A model generated the notes under the pieces. The model saw only the letters and a list, made by a program, of their open reading frames with translations. It searched no databases and was not told the DNA's origin. Positions 29,610 to 33,217 of a stretch of 33,217 nt of DNA are shown in pieces. How positions within the stretch are numbered: position 1 is the first letter of the stretch; each line of letters starts with the position of its first letter. Origin of the DNA: a virus. Made by a program: the position numbers and the translations under genes. The stretch covers positions 1 to 33,217 of IMG/VR virus record IMGVR_UViG_3300029787_000190; one strand, written 5' to 3'.

Positions 29610-29887
29610 TGGCTAAATACAGAGGAAGAACTGTTAAGCTAAATAAACCTTTTAGAACTTCAGGTGCAAGGAAGAAGTTTGGGGTTTATGTCAAAAATAA
29701 GAAAACAGGTAATGTTCAAGTGATAAGATTTGGAGACCCTAATATGTCTATCAAAAAGAACAACCCAGCTAGACAAAGAAGTTTTCTAGCAAGACATGGT
29801 GCTATCCTTAAAAAAGTAAAAGGACAAAAAACCTTAGCACCTGTCTATTGGGCAATAAAGTCTTGGAGAAAAGGCTTTAATGTATAA
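29609..29887 (+). CDS. Very basic small protein 3 (packaging region)
   Basis: 92 residues. KLNKPFRTSGARKKFGVYVK, then GNVQVIRFGDPNMSIKKNNP and ARQRSFLARHGAILKKVKGQ, ending APVYWAIKSWRKGFNV. The V.FGDPNM.IK...P.R..SF.ARH......K......YW..K.W block is a domain found in phages, usually with cysteines near the ARH motif; here the cysteines are replaced, so any metal site is lost. Its neighbours are basic proteins 1 and 2 and the MuF gene, all chained by TAATG. Confidence 0.7.
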   Translation: MAKYRGRTVKLNKPFRTSGARKKFGVYVKNKKTGNVQVIRFGDPNMSIKKNNPARQRSFLARHGAILKKVKGQKTLAPVYWAIKSWRKGFNV

Positions 29888-31497
29888 TGGCAAGACAAGA
29901 ATTATTAGAGAGGTTAGCAGATAGCCACGAAATACAAATCAAGAAAACACTTGAAGATTTAGAGGCTAGAATAGTATCACAAATATCAACTCTTACTGAG
30001 GGTGCTGATGCAGTTTCAACACAAATAGCTATTGATCTCAGAACAGATTTAAAAAGATTTATTGATGAAACATATAGAACTACAGCCGATACTTTAGTTA
30101 GGGATTACGACCAAATAGTAAAAGAATTTATGGAAGAGTTTGGTGGCTTAGATATTCCTGATAAGTTTAAATCATTAACTAAGGTAGATTTACTTACTAT
30201 TAATCAATTAAAGTTTCAGCAGTTTGCTGGTTTTGAAGATTTAGCTGGTAGATACCTTAATGAAATATCATCTCAAGTTTATCAAAACGCAATAGCTGGT
30301 AAGCCTTTTAATGATATGGTTAAAGACCTGAGAGGCTTAATTACAGGTGAAGTTGATAGAAGAGGTAGACCAATGAGTACCTATGCCTCACAAATTGCAC
30401 ATGACTCAGTAATGCAGTTTGATGGTCAGTTTACAGTTTATAAATCTAAAGAGGCTGGATTAGATAAGTTTAAATATACAGGAACTTTAGTAGGAGACTC
30501 AAGACCTCATTGTGTTACCCATTTAAACAAAGTTTATACTGAAGAGCAGATTAGAAGTATTTGGCAATCCTCTTGGGCTGGTAAATCTGAAGGAGACCCA
30601 TTTACTGTTAGAGGTGGTTATAGATGCAGACATACTTGGTTGCCTGTTGCTGATGAGTTCTTTGATGCTGAAGAACCTCAAGATACACCTATACAAGTTC
30701 CTAATATTCCAAGACAAACAGGAAGAATAAAAGCAAATCAATTACAAGGCATAGGATATACTACCTTAATTGCTAAGTTAGATGATACATTTACCAAAAA
30801 TGCTAATGATAAAAGATATGTAATTAATCCAATTACAAAAGAACCAGCTAGAATTTTTAAAGGTAGCAAAATTGATGATTATGGAAAAACTAAAATTACA
30901 AAGATTGAGAATAGAAATTCAAGAAGATATGGAAAAGAAACATTTGAATATTCAAATGAAGATTATGCGGCAATTAATTTAGTTGTTGAAGAACTAAATG
31001 ATTTAGCAAAAAAATATAATATTCAATCTATCAGAGGTATAAAAAAAGTAGGTGGGGATAGAGTTGTTGCAAATATGGGTGATGGAGTTTTAGGTCTTAA
31101 TATAAAACATATAAGGTTAAAATCTGAAAGAAATACAAGGACTACTTCTAAATGGAAATTTGGAGATGATAAATCAAAAAGACCATTTACTGTTGAGCAA
31201 TATTTTGATGACCCATTAGATAGAACAAGGGCAACTTTATATCACGAATTTGGACACCATTTACACCAACAAATGTTTGTTAAAAATTTTAAAGAATATA
31301 GAAACCCAAAACTTGAAAAAGATTTAATAAGAATTCCATATTTTAAAAGAAAAGGTGCATCTTTATATTCTGATGTAAATTCAAAAGAATGGTTTTGTGA
31401 AAACTTTGCTTTATTTCATATGGATAAAAAAGACCTAGTAGACCCAGAATGGATTAAATTTTTTAAGGAGAATATAGAAAATGTCAAAGGAATTTGA
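29887..31497 (+). CDS. MuF-type minor head protein fused to a zinc metallopeptidase domain
   Basis: 536 residues. Residues 1-150 are helical portal-contact region. The MuF domain follows (about 150-255): HDSVMQFDGQFTVYKSKEAG, then VGDSRPHC209VTHLNKVYTE and GGYRC247RH249TWLPVADEF, where the C and H positions are the conserved core of Mu gpF/SPP1 gp7 proteins. After a linker (about 270-400) a metallopeptidase-like domain begins: YH453EFGH457HLHQ is a textbook HExxH zinc motif, and KE501WFCE505NFALF supplies a likely glutamate ligand, a zincin pattern. MuF proteins ride in the virion with DNA. The fusion could act as a delivered effector or as a maturation protease (see findings). Confidence 0.85.
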   Translation: MARQELLERLADSHEIQIKKTLEDLEARIVSQISTLTEGADAVSTQIAIDLRTDLKRFIDETYRTTADTLVRDYDQIVKEFMEEFGGLDIPDKFKSLTKVDLLTINQLKFQQFAGFEDLAGRYLNEISSQVYQNAIAGKPFNDMVKDLRGLITGEVDRRGRPMSTYASQIAHDSVMQFDGQFTVYKSKEAGLDKFKYTGTLVGDSRPHCVTHLNKVYTEEQIRSIWQSSWAGKSEGDPFTVRGGYRCRHTWLPVADEFFDAEEPQDTPIQVPNIPRQTGRIKANQLQGIGYTTLIAKLDDTFTKNANDKRYVINPITKEPARIFKGSKIDDYGKTKITKIENRNSRRYGKETFEYSNEDYAAINLVVEELNDLAKKYNIQSIRGIKKVGGDRVVANMGDGVLGLNIKHIRLKSERNTRTTSKWKFGDDKSKRPFTVEQYFDDPLDRTRATLYHEFGHHLHQQMFVKNFKEYRNPKLEKDLIRIPYFKRKGASLYSDVNSKEWFCENFALFHMDKKDLVDPEWIKFFKENIENVKGI

Positions 31498-31690
31498 AGA
31501 GGCTTTTAAACTAAGTCAAAATGAGGAATTATCAGTAAAAGATTATTTACGAATAAAAGAATTATCTAGGTTAATACCTTTAAGTGAAGATTATGAAATG
31601 GGTTGGTTATTAGAGTCATTGTATTTAAAAATACCAAAACTTGTAGATAAAGAAGGTAATGATAATTTTCTTGAAGAAGAAGATAAATAA
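31481..31690 (+). CDS. Small acidic protein overlapping the MuF-peptidase end
   Basis: 69 residues. AAGGAG (about 31465) precedes ATG 31481, which overlaps the MuF stop by 17 bases. MSKEFEEAFKLSQNEELSVK, then LRIKELSRLIPLSEDYEMGW and an acidic C-terminus (EGNDNFLEEEDK). Two helices, acidic, no membrane segment. Position after a MuF-effector-like gene is that of immunity genes in polymorphic toxin systems. It could also be a small head gene or scaffold helper. Immunity is inference from place and charge only. Confidence 0.6.
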   Translation: MSKEFEEAFKLSQNEELSVKDYLRIKELSRLIPLSEDYEMGWLLESLYLKIPKLVDKEGNDNFLEEEDK

Positions 31691-31719
31691 TATAAATCTT
31701 AAGCAAAAAGGAGACTAAT

Positions 31720-32421
31720 ATGGCTGACGAGCAAAAAACGGAACAGGAACAACAACCTGTTGAAAATAATGTTGAGACTACAGTAGAAGAAAAAGAACCA
31801 ATGGTATCTCAAGCTGAAGTTGATAAAATAGTTGAGAGAAGATTAGCTAGAGAAAAATCTAAATATGAAAAGATGTATTCAGGTATTGACCCTGAACAAG
31901 CTAGAAAACTATTAGAAGAAAAAGAAAATAAACAAATGGAAGATCAAAAGGCTAGAGGTGAGTTTGAAAAAATATTAAAAGAACAAGCTGAAAAGTCTAA
32001 CAAAGAAATATCTGGTTTACGATCTGAAATTGAAAAAGTTAAAGTTGATGGTGCAATAGTAACAGCCGCATCTAAAAATCAAGCAATCAATCCTGAACAG
32101 GTAAAAGATTTGTTAAAAGGTAATGTTAAATTAACTGATGATGGAAAAGTAGAAATACTTGCAGAAAATAAACAGCCAATGTATAACAAAGACGGAGACC
32201 TGAAAAGTATTGACGAATATGTAAAGGACTTCATTACAGAAAACCCACACTTCCAAACAGCAACCCCATCAGGGTCAGGAAGTAAGGCAAATCTGGGTAA
32301 GGTTGACGCAAAACCTTTTAATATTGCGGATTTAGATATGACAAAACCTGAAGATAGAAAGCGATATGCTGAATATAAAAAGGATAGGGATAGTAAACCC
32401 ACAGTCATAAATTTAACTTAA
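31720..32421 (+). CDS. Scaffold protein
   Basis: 233 residues after AAGGAG. The first 30 residues are Q/E-rich (KTEQEQQPVENNVETTVEEK), then VSQAEVDKIVERRLAREKSK and long helices rich in E, K and Q (about 40-115), a flexible end (TPSGSGSKANLGKVDAKPFN) and a C-terminal helix-K segment (RKRYAEYKKDRDSKPTVINL). Shape, charge and place (before the capsid gene) are those of phage scaffolds, which guide capsid assembly and then leave or are cut. No prohead protease motif (serine protease S78/U35) is seen in it, or elsewhere in the head block. Confidence 0.8.
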   Translation: MADEQKTEQEQQPVENNVETTVEEKEPMVSQAEVDKIVERRLAREKSKYEKMYSGIDPEQARKLLEEKENKQMEDQKARGEFEKILKEQAEKSNKEISGLRSEIEKVKVDGAIVTAASKNQAINPEQVKDLLKGNVKLTDDGKVEILAENKQPMYNKDGDLKSIDEYVKDFITENPHFQTATPSGSGSKANLGKVDAKPFNIADLDMTKPEDRKRYAEYKKDRDSKPTVINLT

Positions 32422-32441
32422 ATATTAAAGGAGATTAGCAA

Positions 32442-33217
32442 ATGGCTGATGAAACAACAAGTTCAACGATCTCGGAACTATATACAGAGATCATAGCAGA
32501 GGCAATGTTCGTAGCAAATGAGAAATCACTTATGCGAGGATTAGTTAAAAATTATACAATCGCTGGTGGTGGTAAATCGGTAGAAGTACCTATTTATGCG
32601 GCTGTAAGTGCGGCGGCAGTATCAGAGGCGGCAGATTTATCTAATACTGCAGTTAATCCAAGTTCTGTAACTATTACAGCATCAGAAGTTGGTATTATGA
32701 CAACATTAACTGATTTAGCTAGAAATAGTTCATCAAGAAATGTTGGTGCAGATATTGGAAGATTATTTGGTGAGGCAATCGCTAAAAAAATTGATGTAGA
32801 TTTAATCGCATTATTTGATGGATTTAGTAAAATCGTAGGTGGCGCAGATGTTGCTTTTTCTGCGGCAAAACTATTTGAAGCAGTAGCTGAATTAAGAAAT
32901 TTAGCAGTACCATCATCAGATTTAGCTTGTGTGGTACACCCATACATAGCTTATGATATGAAATCAGGAGTATCTAATACTTTTGGTGCTGGATCAGGTG
33001 CTACTACAGATATTGGTAATGAGGCGATGAGATCAGGATTTGTAGGTACAGTAGCTGGTGTTCCTGTTTATGAGTCAGCAAACATTTCTAACACAGGTAC
33101 AACAGGTGATTATAAAGGTGCTGTATTCCACAGAGACGCATTAGGACTAGCTATGATGCAAGACCTTAAACTTGAAACTCAAAGGGACGCATCTTTACGA
33201 GCAGATGAGATTGTGGC
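32442..33217 (+). CDS. Major capsid protein, truncated by the window end
   Basis: ATG 32442 after AAAGGAG, open for 258 residues to the window end. Starts MADETTSSTISELYTEIIAE, then SLMRGLVKNYTIAGGGKSVE and IYAAVSAAAVSEAADLSNTA; later VAGVPVYESANISNTGTTGD. The MRGLV..., GVPVY.S.N pattern and alanine-rich P-domain-like part fit HK97-fold capsid proteins with a separate scaffold. There is no long N-terminal delta domain. Codons are less AT-ended than in neighbouring genes (many GCG, GAC, ATC), as expected of a highly expressed gene. The C-terminus is outside the window. Confidence 0.85.
   Translation, partial: MADETTSSTISELYTEIIAEAMFVANEKSLMRGLVKNYTIAGGGKSVEVPIYAAVSAAAVSEAADLSNTAVNPSSVTITASEVGIMTTLTDLARNSSSRNVGADIGRLFGEAIAKKIDVDLIALFDGFSKIVGGADVAFSAAKLFEAVAELRNLAVPSSDLACVVHPYIAYDMKSGVSNTFGAGSGATTDIGNEAMRSGFVGTVAGVPVYESANISNTGTTGDYKGAVFHRDALGLAMMQDLKLETQRDASLRADEIV

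Noticed and set aside
32594-32947. Reverse-strand ORF inside the capsid gene
   Set aside because: It is the shadow of the capsid protein, which has far better context, ribosome site and family pattern.
1-33217. tRNA genes, insertion sequences, integrase and attachment sites
   Set aside because: I looked for cloverleaf-type segments in gaps, transposase or recombinase motifs and flanking repeats and found none; gaps are too short and AT-rich.

Overview
This window is most of the genome of a tailed, siphovirus-type bacteriophage. It is strongly AT-rich: the intergenic DNA is nearly pure A+T and codons end mostly in A or T. Genes are packed head to tail. About 70 are supportable, nearly all on the + strand, and no gap longer than about 240 bases lacks a gene. 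The small basic ORFs, the Mediterranean-type fibre and adhesin proteins and the AT bias suggest a marine phage of an AT-rich bacterioplankton host such as a SAR11-like bacterium. That host is an inference; no host gene, integrase or repressor is present to test it.

Layout. 1-2533: head-tail joining genes, tail terminator, tail tube and a lambda G/GT-like tail assembly chaperone whose T part is reached by a -1 frameshift at A AAA AAC. 2533-9027: a tape measure of 765 residues and a lambda-like tail tip (gpM-like, gpL-like, 1008-residue gpJ-like). 9047-12997: fibre region with three fibres, each followed by a small chaperone-like gene. 13001-16017: secreted and membrane proteins of unknown role, including a 498-residue acidic protein. 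16019-18692: a metallophosphoesterase with an N-terminal extension, a lysis cassette (T4-type lysozyme, three-helix holin, small membrane proteins) and lysine-rich micro-ORFs. 18899-19294: a VRR-NUC nuclease, the only - strand gene. 19295-19531: a divergent control region. 19532-26238: about twenty small early genes, including an OB-fold-like protein, an HNH nuclease, a Mom-like DNA modification protein, a PD-(D/E)XK (Cas4/RecB-like) nuclease and a DUF1376-type replication protein. 26238-33217: terminase small and large subunits, portal, three basic proteins, a MuF minor head protein fused to a zinc metallopeptidase, a small downstream gene, scaffold, and the major capsid protein cut by the window end.

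The order implies a circularly permuted genome cut inside the capsid gene. Capsid C-terminus and the gene ending at base 56 should join outside this window. No DNA polymerase, primase, helicase or RNA polymerase is present, so replication and transcription probably rely on the host, with the phage adding nucleases, an initiation protein and DNA modification.

Translation signals divide the genome. Many structural genes are joined by TAATG stop-start overlaps with little Shine-Dalgarno sequence. Early genes carry a near-invariant GGAGAAAAA(A)ATG signal. Scaffold, capsid and tail tube have stand-alone AGGAG-type sites, fitting high expression.

The most interesting points are the MuF-metallopeptidase fusion with its overlapping downstream gene (possible effector-immunity pair or maturation protease), the Mom-like protein in an AT-rich phage, an 11-residue four-cysteine micro-ORF, a second possible frameshift at 1584-1591, and the divergent control region with phased repeats and micro-ORFs.
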